From NCBI GenBank assembly GCA_031292485.1, contig JARLHA010000043.1, positions 1 through 64,000 of the forward strand: a DNA stretch of 64,000 nt, given 5' to 3'. The DNA comes from Mucilaginibacter sp. GTDB taxonomy: Bacteria > Bacteroidota > Bacteroidia > Sphingobacteriales > Sphingobacteriaceae. Shown piece by piece: positions 51,721-60,740 of this stretch. Position 1 is the stretch's first letter; every line of letters starts with the position of its first letter. Below the pieces are notes generated by a model. It had not been told where the DNA came from, searched no databases, and saw only the letters and a list, made by a program, of their open reading frames with translations. Both the position numbers and the translations under genes were made by a program.

Positions 51721-51846
51721 CTATTTGCTGAAAATGATGAGCCCAAGGATAATCCCAATGATCATGATCACATAGAGCAGGATTTCGTTACCCGCAAAGC
51801 GTTTGTATTTTGTCCAGAAACTGTATTTGTCTTTTTCGTCTGCCAT
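51721..51846 (-). CDS. 41-residue single-span membrane protein
   Basis: From the ATG at 51844-51846 the frame encodes MADEKDKYSFWTKYKRFAGN followed by a hydrophobic helix (EILLYVIMIIGIIL and on) ending FSK. A charged front and a single membrane helix with clean start and stop support a real small gene. It lies 30 bp after the NlpC/P60 gene on the same strand and may share its transcript. Function unknown. Confidence 0.65.
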   Translation of the reverse strand: MADEKDKYSFWTKYKRFAGNEILLYVIMIIGIILGLIIFSK

Positions 51847-51876
51847 GATAAGGCAAAGTTAACAAAATTATGCTTG

Positions 51877-52449
51877 TTATTTACCCGGCGCGGAATTTGT
51901 GTCCTGCGCAATCACTGACCCGCAACGCGAAAAGTATTTATAGGTATAAGGATCATGCAACCGGGTGATGGTTACCCCTTTTGTTGAGCTGGCATGAACA
52001 AAATAGCCATTTTGCAGGTAAACCCCCACATGGCTGAATTTTTTGCCGTCGTAATCAAAAAATATCAGGTCGCCTTCAACCAGTTCTTCTTCATATTTAC
52101 GTTTAATAACATTGATCTGTTCGCTGGTTGAACGCGGAATTTTCACACCGAAAACCTGGGCCTCAAGCAACTGGGCCAGGCCCGAGCAGTCAACACCGCT
52201 TTTATCCTGCCCCCCGAAATGGTAGGGCGTACCCATCCAGTCATCAATAAATTCGTAAAGCCTTCCGTTTTGAATGTCGTTTTTCTCCACCCCCATTATC
52301 GCCGAATATTTTTCAGCAACGCTTACTTGCGGTTTTACCACTTCACCCGGTTCGCCACGCATTGCAGCCTTTCGGGAATGACAGGACGTCAAAACAGCAG
52401 CAAAAGCCAGTAAAAAGCAAAAAAGGTAAAGCTTTTTTTTCATCTGCAT
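51877..52449 (-). CDS. NlpC/P60 family cell-wall hydrolase, lipoprotein
   Basis: 190 residues. A lipoprotein signal ends at LTSC (C23). The NlpC/P60 domain (about 62-180) has the catalytic C88 in GVDCSGLAQLL, H in KKFSHVGVYL and H in GYFVHASS. It cleaves the peptide stems of peptidoglycan, attached to a membrane facing the periplasm. Possible starts at 52449 and 52443 are equivalent. Confidence 0.93.
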   Translation of the reverse strand: MQMKKKLYLFCFLLAFAAVLTSCHSRKAAMRGEPGEVVKPQVSVAEKYSAIMGVEKNDIQNGRLYEFIDDWMGTPYHFGGQDKSGVDCSGLAQLLEAQVFGVKIPRSTSEQINVIKRKYEEELVEGDLIFFDYDGKKFSHVGVYLQNGYFVHASSTKGVTITRLHDPYTYKYFSRCGSVIAQDTNSAPGK

Positions 52450-52509
52450 AAAAATACGGCTAAAACGGATAAAAGGTTACATCAAGGTTTTTAACATGTT
52501 AACATGGGG

Positions 52510-52541
52510 GAAGTCCGAAAGTCGGGAAAGTCCGGAAGTCC
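52510..52541. repeat. AGTCCGAAAGTCGGGAAAGT word run upstream of NlpC gene
   Basis: Four degenerate AGTCCGGAAG-type words. The same family as 9413-9448 and 44660-44804. It is followed by an ATTCCGAACCC...CGGGTCGAAATTCCGAA hairpin (about 52568-52603) and two AAATCGTAAATC words before the mutS stop codon. Confidence 0.65.
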
Positions 52542-52643
52542 GAAAGGAATCGGTTAGAAGCTTCAATTCCGAACCCTATAGCTATCGGGTCGAAATTCCG
52601 AAATAAAAAATCGTAAATCGTAATTCTAAAATCGTAAATCTTC

Positions 52644-55253
52644 CTACCCTTTAATAACCCTTTGGATCTCATCCAGCTTCATCAAAGCCTCAACAGGTGT
52701 TAAGGTATTTACATCGAGGTTATTTAGCGTATCTCTTATTTTCACCAGCACCGGGTCGTCTATAGAGAACATCTGCATTTGTACAGCCTGTTTTTGAACT
52801 TTGCGGATACTTTCTTTGATATGCTCCCCTCCTGTTCGTTCAGCTTCCAGTTTTTTCAGGATCTCATTAGCCCGGCTCAATACTTTTTGCGGCATCCCGG
52901 CCAGTTTGGCCACGTGGATCCCAAAACTATGTTCGCTGCCGCCCGGAACAAGTTTTCGCAGGAAGATGATCTGGTGGCCGATCTCTTTTACCGATACGTT
53001 AAAGTTTTTAATGCGGCTGAAGCTGTTGCTCAGTTCGTTCAGTTCGTGGTAATGCGTGGCAAACAGGGTTTTTGCCCTGGCCTGCGGCTGGTTATGTAAA
53101 AACTCGGTAATTGACCAGGCAATGGAGATCCCATCATAGGTAGAAGTGCCCCTTCCTATCTCATCCAGCAGGATCAAACTCCTGTCTGACAGGTTATTCA
53201 GGATACTCGCTGTCTCATTCATTTCCACCATAAACGTAGATTCACCCGACGACAGGTTATCCGACGCCCCTACCCTGGTAAAGATCTTATCCACCAATCC
53301 GATAGATGCCGTTTTGGCGGGCACAAAGCAACCCATTTGCGCCATCAGTACAATGAGCCCCGTCTGCCTTAATAAAGCCGACTTACCCGCCATATTGGGC
53401 CCTGTTATGATAATGATCTGCTGCGTTTCCGAATCGAGGTAAACATCGTTCGTGATGTATTCCTCGCCCAGCGGCAGCGTTTTTTCAATCACCGGGTGCC
53501 TGCCACCTTTTATGTCAATTAACCGGCTGTCGTTTACCTCAGGCTTAACGTAATAATTTTTTATAGCGATGGTGGCAAAATTGAGCAGCACATCCAGCCG
53601 GGCAATTAACTGGGCATTCAGTTGGATTGGTTTAATATACTCAGCAAGCGAATACACCAAATCATTATAGAGTTTTGTTTCCAGCGCGAGGATCTTTTCT
53701 TCGGCACCTAATATCTGCTCTTCGTATTCTTTTAATTCAGGAGTAATATAGCGCTCGGCATTCACCAAAGTTTGCTTCCGGATCCATTCCGAAGGCACTT
53801 TATCCCGGTGGCTGTGCGTAACCTCCAGGTAATAGCCAAAAACATTGTTGAAGGATACTTTTAAAGAGGGAATGCCGGTTGTTTCCGCCTCCCGCTTCTG
53901 GATTTCCAGTAAATAGCCTTTGCCGCCAAAGGCGATCTTCCGCAGGCGGTCAAGTTCTTCATTTATCCCTTCGTTCATCACGCCACCTTTTACAAGCATT
54001 ACCGGCGGCTCGGCACTCAGTTCTTTTTCAATCTTTTCGCAAATGAGCGTACAGGGGTTTAGTTGTGCACTAATGGCCTGCAGAGGCAGGCTTGGCGATG
54101 TTTCGCCTTGCTTTTTGATCAGATCAATGGCGTTCAGTGCTTTTTTTAGCTGGCAAACCTCGCGCGGGTTGGCTTTCAGCAGGCCGATTTTGGAGATCAA
54201 TCGCTCCAGATCGCCGATCAGGCGGATATTTTGTTTCAGGCTTTCGCGCAGTTCCTCCTGTTCAATCAGAAATTCAACCACGTTTAGCCTGTCGTTGATC
54301 GGTTTTATTTCCTTTAACGGCATCACTATCCAGCGCCTCAGCAAACGGGCGCCCATGGGCGAACAGGTTTGATCAAGTACTTCCACCAGCGTATGCGCAT
54401 TTTCATTCGCCGAACCTACCAGTTCCAGGTTGCGAACGCTGTAACGGTCGAGCCACAGGTAGCGGTCCTCCTCTATCCTGCCGATGGCCGAAATGTGTTG
54501 CAGGTTACGGTGTTCTGTCTCATTCAGGTAATGAAGCGCGACACCCGCGGCCACTATGCCCAGACTCAGCTTGTCGATCCCAAAACCTTTTAATGATTTT
54601 ACGCCGAAATGTTTCAGCAAAACTTCATTGGCGTAGTCACCGCTGTAAGGCCATTCATCAAGGGTATAGGTATAAAACCTATCGCCAAACAGCTCTTTAA
54701 AATCATGCCGGCGGCTTTTAGTGTAGATCACTTCACTCGGCGAATAACTTTGCAGCAGTTTATCAATATAGCTGCTGCTGCCTTGCGCCGTTAAAAATTC
54801 ACCGGTGCTGATATCTATAAAGGCTACCCCGATGCTGTTTTTATCAAAATGCAGCGAGGCGAGGTAATTGTTGCTTTTTTGATGGAGGATATTGTCGTTG
54901 ATGGCTACACCTGGCGTAACCAATTCAGTTACCCCGCGCTTTACAATGGTTTTGGTGGCCTTCGGGTCTTCCAGCTGGTCGCAGATGGCTACGCGCTGCC
55001 CGGCCCTCACCAGTTTTGGCAAATAGGTATCCAGCGAGTGATGCGGAAAGCCGGCCAGCTCGATATGCGTGGCCGCGCCGTTTGCCCTGCGGGTAAGCAC
55101 AATCCCCAAAATCCCCGCTGTTTTTATCGCATCCTCGCCAAAGGTTTCATAAAAATCACCCACGCGAAAAAGCAGTAAAGCGCCAGGGTACTTAGCCTTT
55201 ACCTGGTTATACTGCTGCATTAAGGGTGTTTCTTTCCCGGTTTCCTTTGCCAA
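52644..55253 (-). CDS. mutS: DNA mismatch repair protein MutS
   Basis: Finds mismatches and starts repair. 869 residues. The mismatch-reading F-Y-E is at F34-E36 in RVGDFYETFGED; the P-loop TGPNMAGKSALLRQ lies at about 616-629; DEIGRGTSTYDG and ATHYHELNEL follow, and a C-terminal helical part closes the protein. All key residues are present, so repair should work. It is transcribed alone; the flanking spacers hold word repeats. Confidence 0.98.
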   Translation of the reverse strand: MAKETGKETPLMQQYNQVKAKYPGALLLFRVGDFYETFGEDAIKTAGILGIVLTRRANGAATHIELAGFPHHSLDTYLPKLVRAGQRVAICDQLEDPKATKTIVKRGVTELVTPGVAINDNILHQKSNNYLASLHFDKNSIGVAFIDISTGEFLTAQGSSSYIDKLLQSYSPSEVIYTKSRRHDFKELFGDRFYTYTLDEWPYSGDYANEVLLKHFGVKSLKGFGIDKLSLGIVAAGVALHYLNETEHRNLQHISAIGRIEEDRYLWLDRYSVRNLELVGSANENAHTLVEVLDQTCSPMGARLLRRWIVMPLKEIKPINDRLNVVEFLIEQEELRESLKQNIRLIGDLERLISKIGLLKANPREVCQLKKALNAIDLIKKQGETSPSLPLQAISAQLNPCTLICEKIEKELSAEPPVMLVKGGVMNEGINEELDRLRKIAFGGKGYLLEIQKREAETTGIPSLKVSFNNVFGYYLEVTHSHRDKVPSEWIRKQTLVNAERYITPELKEYEEQILGAEEKILALETKLYNDLVYSLAEYIKPIQLNAQLIARLDVLLNFATIAIKNYYVKPEVNDSRLIDIKGGRHPVIEKTLPLGEEYITNDVYLDSETQQIIIITGPNMAGKSALLRQTGLIVLMAQMGCFVPAKTASIGLVDKIFTRVGASDNLSSGESTFMVEMNETASILNNLSDRSLILLDEIGRGTSTYDGISIAWSITEFLHNQPQARAKTLFATHYHELNELSNSFSRIKNFNVSVKEIGHQIIFLRKLVPGGSEHSFGIHVAKLAGMPQKVLSRANEILKKLEAERTGGEHIKESIRKVQKQAVQMQMFSIDDPVLVKIRDTLNNLDVNTLTPVEALMKLDEIQRVIKG

Positions 55254-55265
55254 TTTTCTTTTTTA

Positions 55266-55360
55266 GTTGTAAGGGTTATAAAAGTTGTAAGGGTTGTAAA
55301 TGTTGTTTTTAGGTGTATCGTTTACGCTTTAAACTCATACAACCCTTACAAATTTACAAC
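55266..55360. repeat. GTTGTAAGGG inverted word repeat between pflA and mutS
   Basis: Left arm GTTGTAAGGGTTATAAAAGT and TGTAAGGGTTGTAAATGTTG (55266-55306), right arm its inverse (ACAACCCTTACAAATTTACA, 55339-55360). The rest of the spacer to 55488 shows nothing further. Confidence 0.65.
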
Positions 55361-55488
55361 CTGTACCAAACCGTAAAGTTAATGCCTTAAGCCGTTTATA
55401 ACCATTTTGTGGAAAAATGGTTGTTTTGTGGATTAATCAGCCGCAACCTTGTACCCGTTGCGCCTTCTAAATTTAACCTGGCAGTAAA

Positions 55489-56274
55489 CTATTTAAGCGC
55501 TATATTCTTGAAATATTTTTTAAATATCGCCTTTACCTGGTGCCTGTGCTCCCGGGTGGGAACAGGTGTGTCGATGAGCGGATAGATCATACCCATGCTT
55601 TCCCATTTGTGCCTGCCCATTTGGTGAAAACTTATAATTTCAACCCGCTCAACGGTTTTGTAATTGGTAAAATGGCGGCACCATTCTTCAATATATTCCG
55701 GCTGGTCCGTCCATCCCGGCACCAATACATAGCGCAGCCACATCGGCCGTCCTGTCGATTCGCGGTAAGCGGCGAGTTCCAGCGTGGTTTTGTTGGACAA
55801 ACCGGTTAATTTATGGTGCCATTCGTCGTTGATGTGCTTTACATCCAGCAACAAAATATCGGTATATTCAAGCAATTCATGCACCTCGGCATTGTTTAGC
55901 CTGCCATTAGTGTCAAGGCAGGTATTGATACCCTGTTCATGCAGCAGTTTAAAAAAGGTGAGCAGTTTACTCCTTTGCAGCAAGGGTTCTCCACCCGAAA
56001 CGGTCACGCCGCCTTCGGCGCCGAAGTAATTTTTTTGCTGTACAGCCCGTTTGACCAATTCTTTGATCTCAATCAGCATCCCTCCTTTTACATCCAGCGA
56101 ATCGGGGTTATGACAATATACGCAGCGAAACTGGCAGCCCTGTACAAAAACCACCATCCTTACGCCAGGGCCATCGTGCGTGCCGAATGTTTCCAGCGAA
56201 TGGATCCGCAAATGATCCGGGTCGTCAATATTTAATTTTGCGGCTTCAATATCCTGTAAAGGGAAATATATCAT
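55489..56274 (-). CDS. pflA: Pyruvate formate-lyase activating enzyme
   Basis: A radical SAM enzyme that makes the glycyl radical on PflB. 261 residues. The iron-sulfur motif is C47-x3-C51-x2-C54 in GCQFRCVYCHNPDS; GGVTVSGGEPLLQ and TNGRLNN are further SAM-fold segments. It follows pflB across a terminator hairpin on the same strand. Oxygen-sensitive; acts in the cytoplasm. Confidence 0.96.
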   Translation of the reverse strand: MIYFPLQDIEAAKLNIDDPDHLRIHSLETFGTHDGPGVRMVVFVQGCQFRCVYCHNPDSLDVKGGMLIEIKELVKRAVQQKNYFGAEGGVTVSGGEPLLQRSKLLTFFKLLHEQGINTCLDTNGRLNNAEVHELLEYTDILLLDVKHINDEWHHKLTGLSNKTTLELAAYRESTGRPMWLRYVLVPGWTDQPEYIEEWCRHFTNYKTVERVEIISFHQMGRHKWESMGMIYPLIDTPVPTREHRHQVKAIFKKYFKNIALK

Positions 56275-56291
56275 AAATTATCCTCTTGCTT

Positions 56292-56322
56292 AAAAAAAGC
56301 CGGGCTGTTTTGCAGCCCGGCT
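56292..56322 (-). terminator. Hairpin with T run between pflB and pflA
   Basis: AGCCGGGCTG pairs with CAGCCCGGCT around a 5-base loop, followed by seven T on the minus strand, 18 bp before the pflA ATG. It should stop much of the transcription from pflB, leaving less pflA message. Confidence 0.88.
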
Positions 56323-56350
56323 CCCATAAATATACATTTTAATTTAGCAA

Positions 56351-58585
56351 CTACATACATTCATGGAAAGTACGGGTAATTACTTCCATCTGGTGTTCTT
56401 TTGAAAGCCTTACAAAATTCACCGCATACCCGGAAACACGGATAGTTAATTGCGGATAGTTTTCCGGGTGATCATAAGCGTCGAGCAGGGTTTCCCTGTT
56501 CAAAATGTTCACATTTAAATGGAAACCACCTTGTTTAAAGTACCCGTTCAGGGTATTTACCAGGTTGGTTACCTGTTCTTCAGGTGTGTAACCCAATGAT
56601 TTTGGCACCATCGTAAACGTATTTGAAATACCATCCTGCACATCATTATAATCCAGTTTACAAACGGAATTTAAGGAGGCGATGGCGCCGCTGCTATCGC
56701 GCCCGTGCATCGGGTTAGCTCCCGGTGCAAAAGCTTCCCCTTTTTTCCTTCCATCAGGTGTGGCACCGGTGTTGGTGCCATACATAACGTTAGAGGTGAT
56801 AGTAAGCAATGACAGGGTTGGCGTAGCATTTTTATAAGCCACGTGCCTGCGAAGTTCGTTAACAAAAAACTTGGTTATTTCTACCGCGATATTGTCAACG
56901 CGGTCATCATCATTTCCATATTGAGGATATTCCCCTTCTATTTTAAATTCGACGGTCAGCCCCTTTTCATTCCGTACAGGTGTTACTCTGGCGTATTTAA
57001 TGGCAGCTAATGAGTCGGCAATGATGGAGATGCCGGCCGCGCCGTAAGCGATATCCACGTGCGGGTCAGTATCTATCAGCGCCATCTGGGCTCTTTCGTA
57101 ATAATACTTATCATGCATGTAATGGATAATATACATGGCTTTGGCATATACCCTTGCCAGGTCGGATAAACTGCGTTTAAACACATCCAGTACCAGGTCG
57201 TAATCTAAAACACCCTCAGGCAGTTCCGGGATTTCTTTTAACACTTTCCCCCCTTCCTGTTCTTCGCGGCCGCCGTTTAATGCAAGCAACAAAACCTTTG
57301 GCAGGTTTGCCCTTGCACCAAAGTGCTGGATGGATTTACCCACTTTCTGGTACGAAACACAGCAGGCAATTCCGTAATCATCACTGCCCCTGGTGGTACG
57401 CATAAGGTCATCATTTTCGTACTGGATAGATGAAGTATCGATAGAAACCTTGGCACAAAAGTTTTTAAACCCTTCGGGCAGGTTATCAGACCAGAGCACA
57501 GTTAAGTTTGGCTCAGGCGATGCGCCTAAATTAAAAAGCGTTTGCAAAAAACGGAAAGTAGTACGGGTAACTTTGGTGCGGCCGTCGTTAAAAAAACCGC
57601 CTAACGCTTCGGTAACCCAGGTAGGATCGCCACCGAAGATCTCATCGTATGAGGCAGGGCGTAAGTGACGGATCAGGCGCAATTTCATTACAAACTGGTC
57701 TATCAGTTCCTGTGCGCCCTCTTCATTCAATATACCGGCCTTTATATCCCTTTCAATAAAAATATCAAGGAAAGAAGCCACATTACCCAATGACATGGCC
57801 GCGCCGTCCTGCTCTTTAACTGCAGACAGGTAAGCAAAATACAACCATTGAACTGCTTCAGCTGCATTTTCTGCGGGCTTTTTCAAATCAAAGCCATAAG
57901 TGGCAGCCATCTCCACCATTGCTTTTAAGGCATTGATCTGTTCGCTGATCTCTTCGCGCAAGCGAACTTTATGATCGGTCATTTCGCCATCAACCTTTTG
58001 CAGATCGGATTTTTTAAAGCTGATTAATTGGTCAACGCCGTACAATGCCATCCTGCGGAAGTCACCAATGATCCTGCCACGGGCATAGTTATCGGGCAAG
58101 CCGGTTAATACGTGGTGCGAGCGGAATGCACGGATCTCACTATCATAGGCTTTAAATACCGACTCGTTATGGTTTTTTGCATAGTTGAAAATTTCATGAA
58201 CCTTAGGCGAAATCTTTAAACCATGTTCGCTAAGCGCTGATTCCACCAGTTTAATCCCGCCAAAAGGCTTCATTGCCCTTTTTAGCAATTGGTCTGTCTG
58301 CAGGCCAACAATTACTTCGTCGTCCTGTTTGATATAGCCCGGGCCGAAAGCGGTGATATTAGATATAGTTTCGGTATCGATAGCCAAAACACCACCATTT
58401 TCGCGCTCTTTTAACAGCACTGTTTTGCAGGCGTCCCATAACCTGGTTGTTTTTGCTGAAGGACCGGCAAGGAACGATGCATCGCCCGTATAGGGAGTTA
58501 TATTTTTAATAACAAAATCATAAACATTAATGGCTGAATTCCATGCACCCGGAATAAATGGGATAGTTGTTTCTTCTGTTTTCAT
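56351..58585 (-). CDS. pflB: Formate C-acetyltransferase (pyruvate formate-lyase)
   Basis: Splits pyruvate with CoA into acetyl-CoA and formate under low oxygen. 744 residues from the ATG at 58585 (MKTEETTIPFIPGAWNSAIN); an ATG seven codons upstream is also open. The active-site pair is C408-C409 in YGIACCVSYQ and the radical glycine is G719 in TIRVSGYAVNF. Presence of both pfl genes with an oxygen-dependent hemF suggests a facultative or micro-oxic life style. A palindrome of Crp/Fnr type lies upstream. Confidence 0.97.
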   Translation of the reverse strand: MKTEETTIPFIPGAWNSAINVYDFVIKNITPYTGDASFLAGPSAKTTRLWDACKTVLLKERENGGVLAIDTETISNITAFGPGYIKQDDEVIVGLQTDQLLKRAMKPFGGIKLVESALSEHGLKISPKVHEIFNYAKNHNESVFKAYDSEIRAFRSHHVLTGLPDNYARGRIIGDFRRMALYGVDQLISFKKSDLQKVDGEMTDHKVRLREEISEQINALKAMVEMAATYGFDLKKPAENAAEAVQWLYFAYLSAVKEQDGAAMSLGNVASFLDIFIERDIKAGILNEEGAQELIDQFVMKLRLIRHLRPASYDEIFGGDPTWVTEALGGFFNDGRTKVTRTTFRFLQTLFNLGASPEPNLTVLWSDNLPEGFKNFCAKVSIDTSSIQYENDDLMRTTRGSDDYGIACCVSYQKVGKSIQHFGARANLPKVLLLALNGGREEQEGGKVLKEIPELPEGVLDYDLVLDVFKRSLSDLARVYAKAMYIIHYMHDKYYYERAQMALIDTDPHVDIAYGAAGISIIADSLAAIKYARVTPVRNEKGLTVEFKIEGEYPQYGNDDDRVDNIAVEITKFFVNELRRHVAYKNATPTLSLLTITSNVMYGTNTGATPDGRKKGEAFAPGANPMHGRDSSGAIASLNSVCKLDYNDVQDGISNTFTMVPKSLGYTPEEQVTNLVNTLNGYFKQGGFHLNVNILNRETLLDAYDHPENYPQLTIRVSGYAVNFVRLSKEHQMEVITRTFHECM

Positions 58586-58929
58586 TTTATAAATTTTATA
58601 ATTCAAAGCTATGGTGGGCCTGTATCACAAAAAGTGCGCAAAATCACATTAAAATATGATCGGAAATTTTTTTAATTATGACCTCAAAAATTAAAGTATT
58701 TAAAAAAAATCATAATTATCAGGTATTTAAAAACAGATATTTAACATATTTATAATTTTCAGACTTTCCATCCTGCCATTTTGCCTTAAAAACCGGGTTA
58801 ATAATGAATTTAGACTCGTTTTTAGAGATTAAAAATTGTGTAAAAACGCGCAAATCTTCCCCCGGAGCAGGTATTGTTATGAATAATGATCCAAAAATCC
58901 CCATAGGATAAACGGACCTCAAACTATAT
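58586..58929. other. AT-rich regulatory spacer upstream of pflB
   Basis: About 340 bp with runs of A and T. It contains the palindrome 58643-58660. A 67-codon frame (58719-58922, minus) directly after the pterin dehydratase gene is open but shows no recognisable feature and is not called. Confidence 0.5.
58643..58660. promoter_or_regulatory. Candidate Crp/Fnr-type site upstream of pflB
   Basis: ATCACATTAAAATATGAT is an inverted repeat (ATCACAT / ATATGAT, 6 of 7 paired) 58 bp before the pflB ATG. Spacing and half-sites resemble Crp/Fnr-family boxes, which control pfl genes in other bacteria. Not proven. Confidence 0.35.
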
Positions 58930-59169
58930 TCAGGACTTAATCAAAATCTTATCTATCTTTTTCGCCAATTCCCTGTCCTTATCGGTCACCACATCGCCGG
59001 CATCGTGCGTATTCAGCCATATTTCCACCTTATTGTATGTATTTGTCCACGTTGGGTGATGATTCATTTTCTCGGCGATCAGGGCAATCCTGGTCATAAA
59101 AGCAAAGGCTTCCGAAAAATCCTTGAATTCAAAAGCGCAGTATAGTTTGTTATTGGTTTCGTTCCACAT
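58930..59169 (-). CDS. 4a-hydroxytetrahydrobiopterin dehydratase (PCD/DCoH)
   Basis: 79 residues with the active-site pattern KMNHHPTWTNTYNKVEIWLN followed by THDAGDVVTDKD, which is diagnostic. It recycles the pterin cofactor used by aromatic hydroxylases; some family members act in molybdopterin or folate-related steps. It is at the short end of the family length. No phenylalanine hydroxylase gene is nearby. Confidence 0.93.
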   Translation of the reverse strand: MWNETNNKLYCAFEFKDFSEAFAFMTRIALIAEKMNHHPTWTNTYNKVEIWLNTHDAGDVVTDKDRELAKKIDKILIKS

Positions 59170-59272
59170 GATGATAATTTTTTTAAAAAACCGTTCCTAT
59201 TAATAAACAAAATATTCACTTTTTGTTCTGATTTTAATATACCCGTTTAAAATGCGTCACGGTTTTCTCACC

Positions 59273-59504
59273 GTAGAGACGCAATATTTTGCGTCTCTGA
59301 TTTCGCGTCTCTGATTTCGCGTCTCTGATTTCGCGTCTCCGGATTTCGCGTCTCTGATTTCGCGTCTCCGATTTCGCGTCTCTGATTTCGCGTCTCTGAT
59401 TTCGCGTCTCCGGATTTCGCGTCTCCAGATTTGGTGTCTCCGATGCACCTCATTTATTGCATTTACACGCCTGTCAGCGGGAGACGCAAAGTATTGCGTC
59501 TCTA
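59273..59504. repeat. GAGACGC palindrome with a 14-bp tandem array
   Basis: Outer arms GTAGAGACGCAATATTTTGC (from 59273) and the inverse (to 59504) are of the 27257 family. Between them lie about eleven tandem copies of the 14-bp unit GCGTCTCTGATTTC and its variants with CCGG or CCAG (59291 to about 59444). The unit equals the end of the palindrome arm plus GATTTC. The rest of the spacer 59170-59656 shows nothing. Confidence 0.9.
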
Positions 59505-59656
59505 CCATATCCTCCTATGAAATCATCTTTTAGCGGTTTTTAAATCTTAAAAGAAATATTTTATGGATTAAAATTAACATTACCTTAGTTGTTAAATTTA
59601 ACAACCTTATCAGCAAACCTTTTTAATATCACCAATAAATCTAAACCCTTAAAAAC

Positions 59657-60700
59657 ATGGATATGAATATGCCCGGTGCGCAGACCGACACCAACCCCTC
59701 AACCCTTGGAATAATTACCGAATACAGCCTAAAATGGCCCGGCGACAGCAAACCCGGATCGACCCACGAACTGGTGATCAGCAAGGAATTTATTTTTGTT
59801 ACCGGGCAAAACATGCACCGCATTGCCAAATTCGACTACAGCGGAAAGCTGCTTACCTATTATAAAATGCCGGACGACAGCGGCCCGCATGGCCTGTTAA
59901 TTGATAAACATAACCAGCTTTGGGTTTCGCTTGAATTTATCGGCATCGTGGCCCGGCTTGATGATAACGGGAATATAGTGGAACAGATCGACGTACAGTT
60001 GCATCTCAACGACGCTGTAACAGTCATCAATACCGCCCCGCATGGTATCGGCCTTGATGCCGATGGCGAAACCATCTGGTTTACAGGCAAACGCACCAGT
60101 ACCATAGGCCGGATAAAAAAAGACAGGTCAGTTGAACATTTCCAGCTGAACACATTGGCCGCCCTGCCCATATTTCTTTCGGCAGGCGCCGATGGCGGCA
60201 TCTGGGGTACCGAACTATTGGGCAGCGCTATCCTTAACATAACAAAAGACGGCGTGGTGAACGAATACAAAATCCCCACCCCAAACAGCCGCCCTATCGC
60301 CGTGATCCCCGACCAGTGCGAACCGTTTATGTGGTTTACCGAAGAAGCAGGCGTAAAGATTGGCAAAATTGACATGAATGGTAATATCACCGAATACCGC
60401 GTGCCTGCATTGCAAAAAAACGACATCCTTGCTTCGCTTTCGTTCGACCCGGATGGCAACCTGTGGGTGCAGGTTTATGTTGATAGCAACAACCCAAGCC
60501 CGGCTGGTTATGATTACATCATTATGTTTGATAAATCGATCAGGCAGCTGCAGGGCGACGACCTTTCGGGTATCCCGTTTGTAACGCATACCATCCCCAG
60601 CAAAATGTCCATGATGCACCGCATCCGGCCCGACCATGACGGCAACCTTTGGTTTACCGAAATGATGACGGATAAATTGGGGAAGATAAAGTTGGTGTAA
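59657..60700 (+). CDS. Vgb-like (virginiamycin B lyase-type) beta-propeller protein
   Basis: 347 residues with repeated propeller blades: HGLLIDKHNQLWVSLEFIGI, HGIGLDADGETIWFTGKRTS, GGIWGTELLGSAILNITKDG, and a final NLWFTEMMTDKLGKIKL. The blades follow the pattern G.I..D..G..WFTE...IG.I. of streptogramin lyase relatives. Whether it cleaves a drug is unclear, because many propellers of this type do not. No signal peptide is evident. Transcribed alone. Confidence 0.8.
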   Translation: MDMNMPGAQTDTNPSTLGIITEYSLKWPGDSKPGSTHELVISKEFIFVTGQNMHRIAKFDYSGKLLTYYKMPDDSGPHGLLIDKHNQLWVSLEFIGIVARLDDNGNIVEQIDVQLHLNDAVTVINTAPHGIGLDADGETIWFTGKRTSTIGRIKKDRSVEHFQLNTLAALPIFLSAGADGGIWGTELLGSAILNITKDGVVNEYKIPTPNSRPIAVIPDQCEPFMWFTEEAGVKIGKIDMNGNITEYRVPALQKNDILASLSFDPDGNLWVQVYVDSNNPSPAGYDYIIMFDKSIRQLQGDDLSGIPFVTHTIPSKMSMMHRIRPDHDGNLWFTEMMTDKLGKIKLV

Positions 60701-60740
60701 AGCAGCGAAAATGCTTTCTATTTCATCCAACCGCTGGCGC

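Noticed and set aside
58719..58922. 67-codon frame after the pterin dehydratase gene
   Set aside because: No recognisable motif, AT-driven composition, and it lies in the pflB regulatory spacer; kept only as a note.
59291..59444. CRISPR-like direct repeats
   Set aside because: The units are 14 bp, directly adjacent, with no unique spacers, and arise from the GAGACGC palindrome.
59257..59508. Open frames of 61-83 codons rich in SETRN/DAK repeats
   Set aside because: They are translations of the 14-bp tandem array and have no non-repetitive protein sequence.
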